From contig JAULBX010028394.1 in NCBI GenBank assembly GCA_032358255.1, positions 1-29,361 on the forward strand: a stretch of DNA of 29,361 bases, given 5' to 3'. Below the pieces are notes generated by a model that saw only the letters and a program-made list of their open reading frames with translations, had not been told where the DNA came from and made no database searches. The first letter of the stretch is position 1. The number at the start of each line of letters is the position of its first letter. The stretch is from Heterotrichella gracilis (taxonomy: Eukaryota > Sar > Xanthophyceae > Tribonematales > Xanthonemataceae). The translations under genes and the position numbers were made by a program. Shown piece after piece: positions 1 through 12,200 of the stretch.

Positions 1-77
1 GTGCAGGTGATTTCAGCTCAATATGGAATTTATAAACACCAAACAAACCTTACTCAGTTACGTGGCTCCCACTGTAC
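1..77 (-). other. Start of intron 14
   Basis: Intron sequence after the exon 14 donor. No coding motif is seen. The next exon must lie beyond the left edge. Confidence 0.6.
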
Positions 78-224
78 CTGTGCAGCTTGATTTGCAGCAA
101 GAATGTTGTTGAAAAGGGACAGGTTGGTGGTTGGGCAGCTTAATCCTGTGCAGGTGGGAGCCACAGATATTGCACCACCCTTGCCACTTGAGCTGCTGAC
201 GTAGTTGTTTTGAAAAGCTGAAGC
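78..224 (-). CDS. Exon 14: Pmp repeats, last exon in window
   Basis: It has 49 codons, phase 0. The acceptor is ccttgtgcag and the donor GTACAG. Motifs: SAFQNNYV, GKGGAISV, SLFNNILA. The frame is still open at the donor, so the gene continues beyond the left edge. Confidence 0.83.
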
Positions 225-3200
225 CTGCACAAGGTATTGCAACAATCTGTTTGAATATTTTGTGATGGCTAAGCAACCTACATTTAACATTTGTACAGCA
301 TTGCATATGCGAATACGTCATGTGTTGAATTAAATGCTTGCCAGTTGTGTACTGCCAATGTGTGAACAGATGACACACGCTTGTACATGATTGATTATTT
401 GCAATCTCGCCGCTGAAACTATGTACCACCATGTGACAAATCAACGACCTATATAAACTGCGTAGGCAGCTGGTTTCTTTTGAAGTTATTCAGTCCAATA
501 TGTCTCGAACTTCAATGAAAGATTGGTAGCAAAGTGATCCAGCAGATGCATGCGCACTGAATCACTCCATTTCAAGGTAATGCACGTATGATGACAGATC
601 CCAGTGCTGTTACTGTGTCTATCCTTACGTCCATACTAGGACTTATACTGGCACATAATTGTTGCTATAGCCTCAAAAGGGAGATCATGGCCCACAAAGC
701 ATACCATTATTGTCGTATTGCCACTTGCAACAACAAGGGCTCCACCATTCAGACTTGCAACATTAGCTTCAAATGTGCAGTTTGTAACTGAGAGAAGTGC
801 GGCTGCAGTTGCTGTCGGTGGCTGACAACCAGCGATTGGTGCAAGTATATTTCTATTGATGCCAGCAGCGAGGGCCCCTCCTGCCTGCAATGCACATATG
901 TATATGTCAACCATGTTACTCCAATGTTTACATGCCTTGATAGAGGAAATGGTATAGGATATGGGAAATGGTGTTGAGAGAAGGACACTGGCATTCCCCT
1001 TTGAAAGCTTCTCTGCATGTCTCTTCAAGGACAGGCTGCAAATAATTATTTTGTATTTGTTCCTGTTGCCCTTGACACCCAGTGCTCGACGCAATGCTTT
1101 TGTAGTTTGTAATGGGGCATCCCAAATATAGAGGAGATTGAACATTGATGATTGTGAATGTAGGTATATGAACACCCGCTTATCAATGTGTTTGGGATTT
1201 GTCCATATACACTTCCGCCTGAACCAAGATGGCAATGTTGTAGCAAGGATGGCCCCCACCCGGATAGACTTGTAGTGTTCTATGTGCGAGGTTCCTAGGC
1301 ATGCATGGTGCGGGGATGGGGGTTGGGGACCGGGAAGTCAATGTTGACAGGATATGAAAAAGTTGAGCCAAATCGGAGACAGGCTTCTAGACAGCAGGGG
1401 GTAACAATGCATGTTGTGACGAAAGTAGACAAAGGAAACTGTGCCCATTGACTAATTGCAAGCAGGGCATATGGTTATTACAAAAAACAGAAAATGAATA
1501 CTTTGGAGGACAAGCCCCAAATCAAGGTATACTCAAAACAAATGTCATCAGTGTCCAATGTCACGTCATGTCTCATACTTACCAAGGTTTGAGATCCCTG
1601 AAAACATGCCTGGATGCCGTTAGCTGTGAATATAGTTGAAATAGCAATCAAAGAAGACGTTGCTGAGTCTGTGGCAATTGCTGCTCCTGCTTTGTCTGCA
1701 AAATTGCCAGCCATGGAAGAATCTGACACTTGTACCAAACATGCAGCCCCTATGTAGACTGCTCCACCAAAAGTAGCTGTCTGGTTTTCCAAGCGCGAGT
1801 TGTTGAGAAGTACCCCTGGACTGTTTTCGCAGTACAGGCTTCCACCATATGATGCTGCACATCACAAGCACAGCTCATCCCCTACTCCGACCTCGGGTTG
1901 CATTAATGTTATATTGCATTGTGTACAATATTCGACCCATATCTGCCTTGCATTGACTAACCCCCTGCGCGCAACCAAATATGCCCATTCTGTATCTATA
2001 TGTATCTATATATCTAGGTTGCACCATATTGGTCAAAACATTTTTAGTTCTTCGCGGGAAAGTAGCTGTCTGGCCATACATCCAATGCAGCTGTTCCAGT
2101 TTTTTGTTGCTTACACCCAATGCAATCCATCAATATGTACCGTTTGTCAACCAAGCTCCCCCCCCCCTCCCCCCCCCCCGGGTTCAGCATTCACTGCATT
2201 CACTTCTTCACTCTGGAAAAGAAATAGATTTTCTTCTCCAGGCCCAGCCACCCAAAAAAAAAAGGTAAAGCCCGACGCGAGACGCATAGTTTTGGGGATG
2301 AACCCGAGGAGGCAGAAGCTGTGCCCCCACCCAACCAGTTTGACATTGCAGTTCATTCGATCCTTCACTTTTGGGGAAGTACTTACGTATTGCCTGTTTC
2401 CTTTCTGTCCTTTCCACACTTTGTGTCCTTTCCACATCTCTTGCCCTAGGGCCTGTTCAGCCTCTTGCATCCGATGCTTCCTAACATGGCTTTCCTAACA
2501 TTTTTTTCTTTCTTCTTTGTTTTCAGGGACAGGCAGGTTTTAGAAGAGCGTACAGGACAACGGATAACCTGTTCATCCTCCCGTGCTAAATGGACAAACC
2601 TCGCAGTAAGGGTGAGAAATTATATGCGTGTATAGTTGACAATAAAATAATTTTTGACACTGTCCATAAGGCACAACCATCGGAACACCTTCACAGCTGG
2701 GAATTAGAGGCACTCTTCTGAGCGCGCTCATAAGCATGTCCAGGCATGTCCAGGCATGTGTGCAGACACCTACAGAGGGCCTTGCGTCCTTGTTCCATTG
2801 TTCATTAGGGGTCAAGCAAGGTTGCCCGTGTCACCCACTCTTAATGGTACGTTGACCTGTTGGATTCAGTACTTGTACACACGACACACGCCCCAGAGCT
2901 GGATGGGGTGCAAATCACTTGCCTCCTGTATGCAGATGACATTGTCATCATAAGTCCTCTCACGCGCCTCCATTGGACTGCGATCATTGCTCGACATGCT
3001 CCACGCCTTTTGTGACAGGCAAGGTTGACAGTAAATTTGAAAAAGACACGGGTGGTGGTGTTCAATGATTGTAGTCATTTGGCAACTTACATGGCTAATG
3101 AACAGTTTCAGTACATGGGCACCCAGCTAGATAAAGTAGAGCAGTACTGCTATTAAAGTATCGTTTTTTATAGGAAGGCAGGTTTAGAACCGCCGTAGAA

Positions 3201-6200
3201 GAATTAGCAGTGGCTGCTAGAAAAGCCATGTTTGGTATGATGCGCAGATGTGCAATGATGGGCATAACAAATAGTAAATTAATGTCTGCTGTTTGATACG
3301 TTGGTTTTACCATCGCTTTCCTATGGTTGTGAAGTATCGGGAACACAGCACATGCAATCAGGGTCTGAAAAACTTGAGAAAGTGCAAAAGTTATTATTGC
3401 GCAAATGATTAGGGGTCAGGAATTCAACTGCAAAATTTATGATGTACAGTGAAGTGGGTCTGTCACAAAAGGCGTGGACATTAATGTTTGTGTGGCAGAA
3501 GCCTATTCTGAGATTTTACAACCGCATGGTGGAGTTTAGGGAAAGTGGTGAGTACTAGGTTACTAATGGTCAGTATACGAATATGAAGCATATGAATGGG
3601 TGAGCCGTCAGCGCGCAGTGATGGCACAGCTACATCAGTGGATTACTGCGAATGGAGTTGACGATCCATCTTTTTCAAGCGCCCTCAACAGTCTTGTGAG
3701 CCCGGGTTGGCTCCCTGAATGTGGCTGTCAAATAAAATCTTGCAAAATCTTGATGACGTGAGTGAGGTGAAGTGAACAGGTTAAGGTGGTAAAACCATAT
3801 AAACAGGTTCTGCTTAATAACAATTCACTGCACTTTACAACTTCAAAAGCTATTTTCCTGATTAAATGCACGTCGTCCCCTAATGGCAAAACCATCAGCT
3901 AGATTGACTACTTCATTGTCAGTCAGGGCTTCCTTTATTCTGGACAGCAAAGTGTTCAGCTGCCCTAGGGGGGCAGAACTGGAGACTGACCACCACTTGG
4001 TGGTGGCCCATGTTAGGCTGCGCTTTGACAACATCAAGCAGCAGCCTAAGCCACCTCGTGTGCAATTAAATATGCTGGAGCAGCAGGGAGTAGTGGAGCC
4101 GCTTGCTGCTATGACCGAGCCACTATATGCCGGGCTGCATGGGGGGGTTGGAGAGTCCACCTTTGAGTGGGCTGAAGATAGGGATGCAGGAAGCCACTGC
4201 ACCACTGCTGCAGCCACAGAAGGTCCGCTGCAAGCCCCTCAAGCTAGGTTGAGAAATACACCACCTCATCCAGGACAAGCAGACAGCCTTCCTATATGGC
4301 AGCTGGACAAAGGGGAGGAGGCTAGGCAGGCGTACAGGCGCACGGTCAATCGTGCCAAGAAGGGTTTGCGGGCTGACCGGGTCTGGATCAACGAGCAGGC
4401 TGCCTTGGTGGAGGATCAACGAGCAGGCTGCCTTGGTGGAGGCAGCTGCCAAGCAGCGCAACCAGCAAGAGCTGTACCAGCGGATTATGGCCTTAAATAA
4501 GCCCACTTACACAGCAGTGGCAGGGCTTTGCAGCAGTGATTGGGGACCTTGTATGGACAGACAGTGATAGGAAGGATAGGTTTTCTCAACACTTTTGCAC
4601 AGGGAAGTTGCCCTAGGGAAGTTGATGGCCGAGTATCTGATTCTATGCCTAAGCCTGTACCTGTGGTGACTGATGCTGATTTTAGTTTTAAGGAAGTCAA
4701 GGTAGCAGTTGAGAAAATCAAGATCAATAAATCAGCAGGGGTTGATTGTGGCCAAACAACTCAAGGCTGGGGGGCATAGCATGCTTTTGTATATCCACAG
4801 TGTTTCCAGGTGGTGTGGGTTACTCAAATTGCTACTGCTGAGTGGCAACAGGCGGTGCTAGTGCCTCTGTTCAAGAAACAGGACCGCACAGTGTGTAATA
4901 ATTACTGGGGAATTAATGTTGTAGGAAAAGCCTTTGCTTACATCCTTTTGAACAGGCTTACTGCCTGGATAGAGTGACCGTGAAATAAGCCGCAGTACTG
5001 CTTTAGGCCCAATAGAGGCACTGCTGATGCCACACCTAGGAGGCTTTTGGATAGTGCATGGCAGGAGAACGTACCTGCCTTCCTAGGGTTTGTGGACCTT
5101 ACCAAAGCCTATGACTCAGTAGATAGGGACACAGCAATATATTTGAGAGGGTGCTGATCCCACGCTTGTTCAGTTACTGAGAGAGCTGCACCTTGATACG
5201 ACGTGTGTGGTTCGTGCCTTTGAGGACATTTTCCCCACCCTCTCAGATCCATGAATGGACAGTAACCTGGTAACTGTTTACACCGTTTACCAAGCGAGTT
5301 ACCAGCTGAGTTACCAAAAGGGCTGGTTACCAAGTAACTGGGTTGGTAACTGGTAACCACCCGTTGTTACCAAGTTACCAGAAAACCTTGGTAACCATGT
5401 AACTTGGTAATTGCATACGCATGCATGCATGCATGCATATGGTAATGTTTGTGTTGCCGGTTACCTCGTGCCCTGGGTACCAAGGTTTCCTGGATACCAA
5501 GTCCCCTCGCCTAGATTTCCTGGTTGCCACGGTTACCTGGTTACCAAAAAAAAAAAAAACATTTCATGAAACTTGGAAACTTGGAAACCATGGTAACCAG
5601 GTAACCGAGGACAAGGGTGAGGAGGTAACCCGAAACCCTTGGAACCCAGGTAACCTAGGGCATGGCGAGGGGCTTGGTAACCAGGTAACTGCACATGCAT
5701 GCATGCATGTGGCAGTGGGGCACTGGTAACTAGGTAACAAGAACGTTGTCCAACTCTCCTCAGATATGCACCGTTTGAAGCAGCGCTGCAATTAATTTCC
5801 TTCGTCTTATAACTTAGTGGTAGACACGATAACGAGGCAAGTGCTTGACGTTGTGCAGGAACTTGCATTACCACTGCTTGTGAGGTAGATGGCCAGTGGT
5901 ATAGGGCCTCAACTCGTACCGTTGAGTGTAACCTTCAGCTGATCGTTTCCCTGATAATGTTTGCAGACGACATCACCCTTGTCTGTGGATCTCAGTTGAA
6001 GGTGACAACAGCAGTTTCAAAGGTGTTTCGACAAGTTTACTTGTTTAGGAAGTGATGTTACTAGTGATAACACTTTAGATGCGGAGATATCACACCGCCT
6101 TCGCCGTGCAGGTGGCATTTTTGCGTCGCTCAGAGGTGTTTGGTGGCATAACAGGCGTATCAGTCTACGCACAAAAATGCCGGGCAGTGGTGCTGACAAC

Positions 6201-9200
6201 TCTTTTATATGGGACTGACAGCTGGGCTATTAGGCAGCCTCGACTTGCTGGATTACAGGTGTTTCAAAATAATTGTTTAAGGGCTCTGTATGGGGCTCCA
6301 AGGTTGGCACACACTCCCATTCCTTTCTCCTTAGTAAGTGTGGGCAACAAAGCATAAGTGACAAACGCAGGGACATTACGCTAAGCTGGTTGGGACATTT
6401 AGGTCGTTTATCAGACAATCAAGTCCCTAACATGTACGGTGTCTGGTAGGGCAGAGGGGGCAAGGGAGTAGGTAAGCCAAGGGCCACATGGGATGACCTT
6501 CTCCAGTAGGACCTCAAGTCGCGTCAAGATCAATACGTGGTTCCAACAGTGCCAGGATGAAGTGCATGGTGCCGCATGTGCAAAACTGACTGCTAAGCTG
6601 GCTGTATTGCTGGAATGCATGCAACTAACTAATCGTACATGCCGGCTCATCCATGTAGAAAACACAACACAGTTGTGGCCATGTCTGCTGCTGCATGCTG
6701 ACGGTATTGACCTAGCTTCATCAACATACAACATTCCAGAGGATGAGATAACAGACCTGAGTTCCTCCTGGCACTGGTGTTCGATAAGTTCAACTACCTC
6801 GCTAACCAAAACACAGATAACAATGTTTGTATCCCTTCTTGTTTGGTTTACCGCAGTTTTTGCAATTATAAGCCTTCCACAGTGTCAACTATCGTTGCAC
6901 CTGGAATCATCAAATGCCAATCCACTCGAATGCAGTCGGAACCAGAAAACAGGTACTAGAGGAGTAACAATGATGATTATTTGACAATTTGGTTGGCAAA
7001 TTATATGTTATCCTCAGGCCTAATTGTGAATTAAACTGCCATAGCTGTAAACGTACCTGCATTACCAGTAAACACACAGCTTGATGCAGACAAGCCTTGT
7101 ACATTGCTTGCATAAAGTGCACCACCCTCTGCCTTCGCTCCAAATGCACTGTTCATTGTGAATGTTGTTGCCTGCAAGCAGCATAATCTGCACAATTAGT
7201 ATGTTTCCAGGGATTGCATATTTCATTAAAAAAAAAAAACTTGCTGATGCACAGCATGCAAAAACGAGCACTTTGTCAACCCTCCAAATCAGAAAGCTAT
7301 AGCTTATAAGCTAGGTGGTGTAAAACTTTACTTGCCTTTATAATGCTGCCGCTAAGTGCAGTGTTTACTAGCGATATGAGGATGGATGCGTAATTTTGCC
7401 AACATCTCAGCTAGATGGTGCACCGTTTGGTAGCCTGAGGAGTGTGCTGTTACCTTACAGAGGAGGGGATAGCCGAGAACTAGCCGTGAATACCCTCGGA
7501 TATATATATATTACAGCATACCGGCGCAAAGGCCAGATCAGCATTGGTACTAATAGTTTTGGTATGGGGTTGGTTTTGTTTTTTTTATAGTGGTGCCAAA
7601 AGGGTTTTTGGTATACGGGTGCAGATAGGGCCTATACTACCATACTGGTCATAAATATTTTACGGAATTAAATTAAACTATTTTGCAAAAAAATGATCTA
7701 AGAATTGCTGTAAATTTGCCCCGAGGTGTCCGTAAAACATTAATTTATTCCGGGAAACTGCTCTCGGCAACCGAAAATTTTCGGAAACCCCCCGAAAATG
7801 ACCAAAAATCGGGGTTTCGCCTGGGACTACGGTCAAAAAACGCTTGGGAGGTGTTTCTGCACTCTTCTAGCCGTTCTTTCGTGTATTGCGCCGCGATGCA
7901 TCGAGCTTGCGCACTCCCAACACCCTTCGGAGGTCGTTTTTGCTATACGTGCTTTGTGCCCGTAAAACAATACGATACTCCTGGAAACTGGCCCCAGAAG
8001 TGCTGTTAAACTTTGTAATATTCCTGGAAACTGCAACATGCCCCCCGAATTCATTTATTTTCCGTAAAATACTTATGACCATTACGGTAGTATAGGACCA
8101 CCATGAATGGGTCACTTTTGGTATAGTGCCACAAACATGGCCAATTCTGGTATGTTGTTTGGAAACCGTAACTCCAGGGCATGGCCAACTCAACATAAAC
8201 CGTACTCAGCTTTCTGTCTGGTCAGGAATGCACCCTTTAAAGCTCTTGTAGGGTTTTTGCTTCGCCGTGGTTAGTTGTTTTTTGCCTGCAGACTGGTTAG
8301 GGTTATGAGAGTGCCCTGCAGGATTTAGTAGTGATTATTCCTGGCAGGTAAACCTTTAAAGGATATTTGTCTGCAGGTTTAGCGGGTTTAGGGTTATTTA
8401 GAGCGCCCTGCAGGGTAGTAGTGATTTTCCCTGGTGGATAGGCCTATGTTCAGTTTTTCCACTGCTGCCCAGGGTTTATGTGTAGTTGTAAGCTTGGGGT
8501 TAGGGTTTAGTTGTATCCTTGGGGTTAGGGTTTAGGGCTTAAACCAGGAAATATTGGTACATATACCAAACTTGTCCTTTGGTGCAGTGCTTATACCAAA
8601 AAAAAACCATTTTTTGGGCTTATACCAAAACAAATCCATTTCAGACTCTTATACCAAAACATCCCCGTACTAAAAAAAACGATGACCATCAGCAATCAGC
8701 CATGCACAAGCTTGCGCCACCCATTCCTGTCCTGACATTGCTTGTACCACTTTTACATGTTCTTAGCCTGCAGGTCCTTCGTGACAAGGGCAGCCCATGT
8801 GGCCCTGGGAGCCCCTCTCGTCCGCTTTCTAACTAGCTGTCCAAAAACCATACGCTTAGGTAGCCTATCGTCTGCCATGCGCCCTACGTGTCCGAGCCAT
8901 TTTAACCTGATAACCCTGAGTCGGTCCTCATTTGAGGACTGCCTACACCTATCTAATAACTCAACCTTCCCTATATGCGCCAGGCGCTAAACCCCACAAA
9001 TTGCCCTAAGGTACTGGTTCTGGAAAACCTCAAAGCATGCCAGCTGCACTTGCATCATTGTCCAACTCTCTGCCCCATACAGAAGAGTAGTGCGAACTAA
9101 GGAATTGAAAATGTCTATCTCAGTCCTCAAGGATGTGCATTTATCATACCAAAGCACGCTCTTCAGACCGGTAAACGCCGCACCAGCCCGGCTTAATTGA

Positions 9201-12200
9201 TACGAAAACTTGGCATCCATAGTGTTATCGCTGGTTGAAACACTACAAATGCCAGATAAATTTTTCTACAACTTCAATAACCTGTCCATTCAACACTATA
9301 GGAGGAAAAACCTGAGGGAGCTTACTAACCACCAATATTTTGGCCTTAGGTACACTAACATCCATTCCCCACTGGGAAAATGCAAAAAACACTTGCATTG
9401 CTAACCCTAGGTTGGGGTACTGCTGCAGACCAAGGAAAGGTCGTCTGCGTACATAAGCATCCACATCGCACAACCAAGTCCTTCTCTGATGGTTTTGCAC
9501 CCATCGATGCGACAGTGACCCTCCACCCCATACTGTAAAATGATTGCCGTGACCTGGCGTGCTCTGATATCTATTAACAAGGTAAGCAGGCTGGGTGCAA
9601 GCACACACCCCTGCTTGAACCCGGTACGTACAAGGAACGGTTCTTAAACGCCACCAAAAGCTCTAACAAAACAGGAGGTATCAGAGTGCAGCTCCTTAAG
9701 CATCTGGACCAAGTTTGTATCTGCCCCCCGCCGTAGCATGTTTGCCCATGCAAGGTCCCTATCAACCGAGTCATAAGCCTTAGTCAAATTTATAAAACAA
9801 AGGAAAACAGGCACGTTAGATTTCCAGGCCCCCTCTAGCAGCCTCTGAAAATTGAACTATGCATCAACTGTGCCTCGCCCAGGCCTAAAGCCACACTGTT
9901 CTTCTAATGACTGGCTGTCAATTCAGTTTCACATGCGTGCGAAAAAAATATACGAAAAAACTTTCCCAGGTACGCTGACCAAACTTATTCCCCTATAGGT
10001 ATCACACGTAAGACTGTTCTTTTTTTTGAAAATCGGTACTAATATTGTTTGTTTCCTTTGAGTGGGAACTACCCCTGCTACCCAAACTGCATTTATGATG
10101 CGATGCAGCCAGTGCTGCATAGCACTGCCCCCACGCTTGAGCTGCTGTGCACAAATACTGCCAACTCCAGCCGATTTGTGGTTTTTTAAAGCCTTCACGG
10201 CAACATCCACCTCTAGTGTAGGTGCCTGCCCCGCTTGCATCTCAATAATCCCAGGAAGATTGTCCAAAACCCTAGTGTCTACTTTCCTAGGGCAATTTAA
10301 AACTGTTTGGATGTGCTCCCTAAATCTGTCCCTTTCTGACACCCTTGGAAATGAGCCATGTATAAGCATGTTAGGGCAGAGCAGGCCATACAAACCAACA
10401 AACAGAAAGGCATTACCAGCCGTCATCGACCTATTGCCTTGTGCGCCTCTGAAGAGTCCACATCTTGGCTACTACGTCGACGGATCCACAATGCTATGAC
10501 TACATGAGTGAGTAAATAAGTATCGCACGCTAGAGACACAGAGAACAATGCAGCAAATGTGCATGTTCAGGGCGGGCCTGTGGTAAATTGCAATATCAAA
10601 AGCAGTTCAACCTGAACCTGACCTGGACAGTGGGGGCAATGATGGGAGTGGCGACGCGCCAACGGGCGCTGCACTGGCCCGATTTTGGCAACCCATGAGT
10701 CGGGTGCAGCCTACAGGCAATGGCAAAAATCCACACTATATAGCACTTTACAATTGTCTGCCGTCAAATCTGTGCCCCCCTTGCGGTATTAACCGTTTGG
10801 GAAATCTGTGCAGGGGCATATATTATGATTGTGGGGAGCTTGACCGAAGTGGCTCGATGTGCCAAAGCAAATAAATGTTGTGTGTTCCATGGGCAGTTCC
10901 AACAATTGTTAACCGGTATACAATGGTGAGGGGCAGCAACGGCGGGGGGATGGTAATAATCATTGCTTATGATATTAGTCTTTTAGTAGCTGGAATGTTT
11001 TTTTCTATTATAATGGCCCTTTACCCAGAGGGGACAAAATTTAAAATGCTCCAAGCCTGAGTAAAGACGCAATCCCAGATGTCAAGGTTTGAGTTTATTC
11101 AAATCTTGTGCCTAAGGATTGTTTTGAGGGCTTCTTGGTTTGTGCAATTGAAAAATGTACAATAGGTTAGGAGGCGTGGACAGCCCTCTATTCAAAGATC
11201 GGCTGATTTTAACAATTGTAATGTTTAAATGTCTAGGCATGTTGGACGCATGGCAGATGATAACATCCCCGAGAATATGGTTGGCTAAACTGTGGCACGT
11301 TCTAAAGGAGCACTATAGGCTGCCGCCGTTGCGGATTGAAACAAAAACATACAGACGTGGTACAGACAATGCCAGGGCAGAGCAAAGGGGTGCAAGCTTG
11401 TGCAAGGGCGAGTGCTTATCTGGTTGTTCTGATGGGATGTGTGCAATGAACAAAATAATCAGCTGTGATGTTGCAGAATGTGGGCCCACTTGCAGTGTGG
11501 TATTGATGGAGTGGTAACTGAGAGCATCTCCCTGGATGCTTCAGGGAAGTACCAGTTCACTGGAATCAAACCTGCACGTCGCTCTGCTAAATAGCAAGTA
11601 CAGGTACCGCAATTTGGTTACTGTACAATCCCACGCATCATGCCAAGGCATATACGTCTGCATGATGCGCAAAAGCAACATTGCATGATCTACGGCCTGC
11701 ACAGCTACTGTGTAGAGTCAGGTACTTCTTGTATTTTGGGTACATTGGTATATTAAACTGCAAACAAAATAGCCAGGATGGAAACTGTTGCATCCTATTA
11801 GCAGCATACCATGTGTTATGGGATGAGTGTGGTGTGGTGGGATTATAAATCACTTGTAAACATGGCCTAGTGGTGGCACTCTGGGCCAAATTTGGGGGGG
11901 CAAGGACCATGCGATTTGGACCCCTTCCGGTGCACCGGCACCAATTTTGAGAACATATTCAAAATCTGCACTCGAAATGTGATTGATACCATGTTTCAAA
12001 AATGGTGCCGAAAAAGCGGAAAATGCCCATATTTCGGTCGCAAAATCATTCGAATTTAAAACCAGTCAAAAATTGCCCAAAGCCGGCGGGCAAAACGACT
12101 CGAAAGGACGTCCGAAGGACACCAATTGTTTTTCGAAAAGCTTAGACACACTTCTCATCGAGTTACGTTTGCAGCACCGCTTTTTAAACTTCGAAAATCG

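Larger units (their letters stand above)
3866..6645 (+). mobile_element. LINE copy B, 5'-truncated, interrupted by a foldback element
   Basis: It begins inside the APE endonuclease (SSPNGKTIS*IDY, then ETDHHLVVAHVRL with the catalytic DH). It continues through the linker (RQAYRRTVNRAKKGLR) and the RT (INKSAGVD, LVPLFKKQD, NYWGI, VDLTKAYDSVDRD). After the insertion at 5249-5758 it resumes with FADD at 5960-5971 and the 3' domain (LGHLGRLSDNQVPN, GKGVGKPRATWDDLLQ, ending near ctggaatgcatgcaactaactaa). Disruptions include a TAG in the endonuclease, a 28-bp tandem duplication (4385-4440) and a deletion of about 135 nt near 6030 relative to copy F. Its first bases match the last bases of the window (29338-29361), so it belongs to the same family as element M. 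Confidence 0.85.
1855..7056 (-). other. Intron 11 (5.2 kb), loaded with plus-strand LINE copies
   Basis: It holds unremarkable sequence to about 2150, a repeat module (2156-2526), LINE fragment A, LINE copy B with a foldback insertion, and about 0.4 kb of unassigned sequence before exon 11. Both LINE copies lie antisense to the host gene. Confidence 0.7.

Noticed and set aside
78..224. Bacterial (chlamydial) DNA contamination
   Set aside because: The Pmp-like motifs sit in exons with spliceosomal GT/AG borders and matching phases across 13 introns.
5249..5758. CRISPR-like array from repeated GGTAACC words
   Set aside because: Spacing is irregular, there are no uniform spacers, and the context is an intronic LINE in a eukaryote. 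It is a foldback insertion.
8690..10480. LINE copy C as an active element because YADD is intact
   Set aside because: Stops and frame breaks separate the RT segments and the endonuclease is missing.
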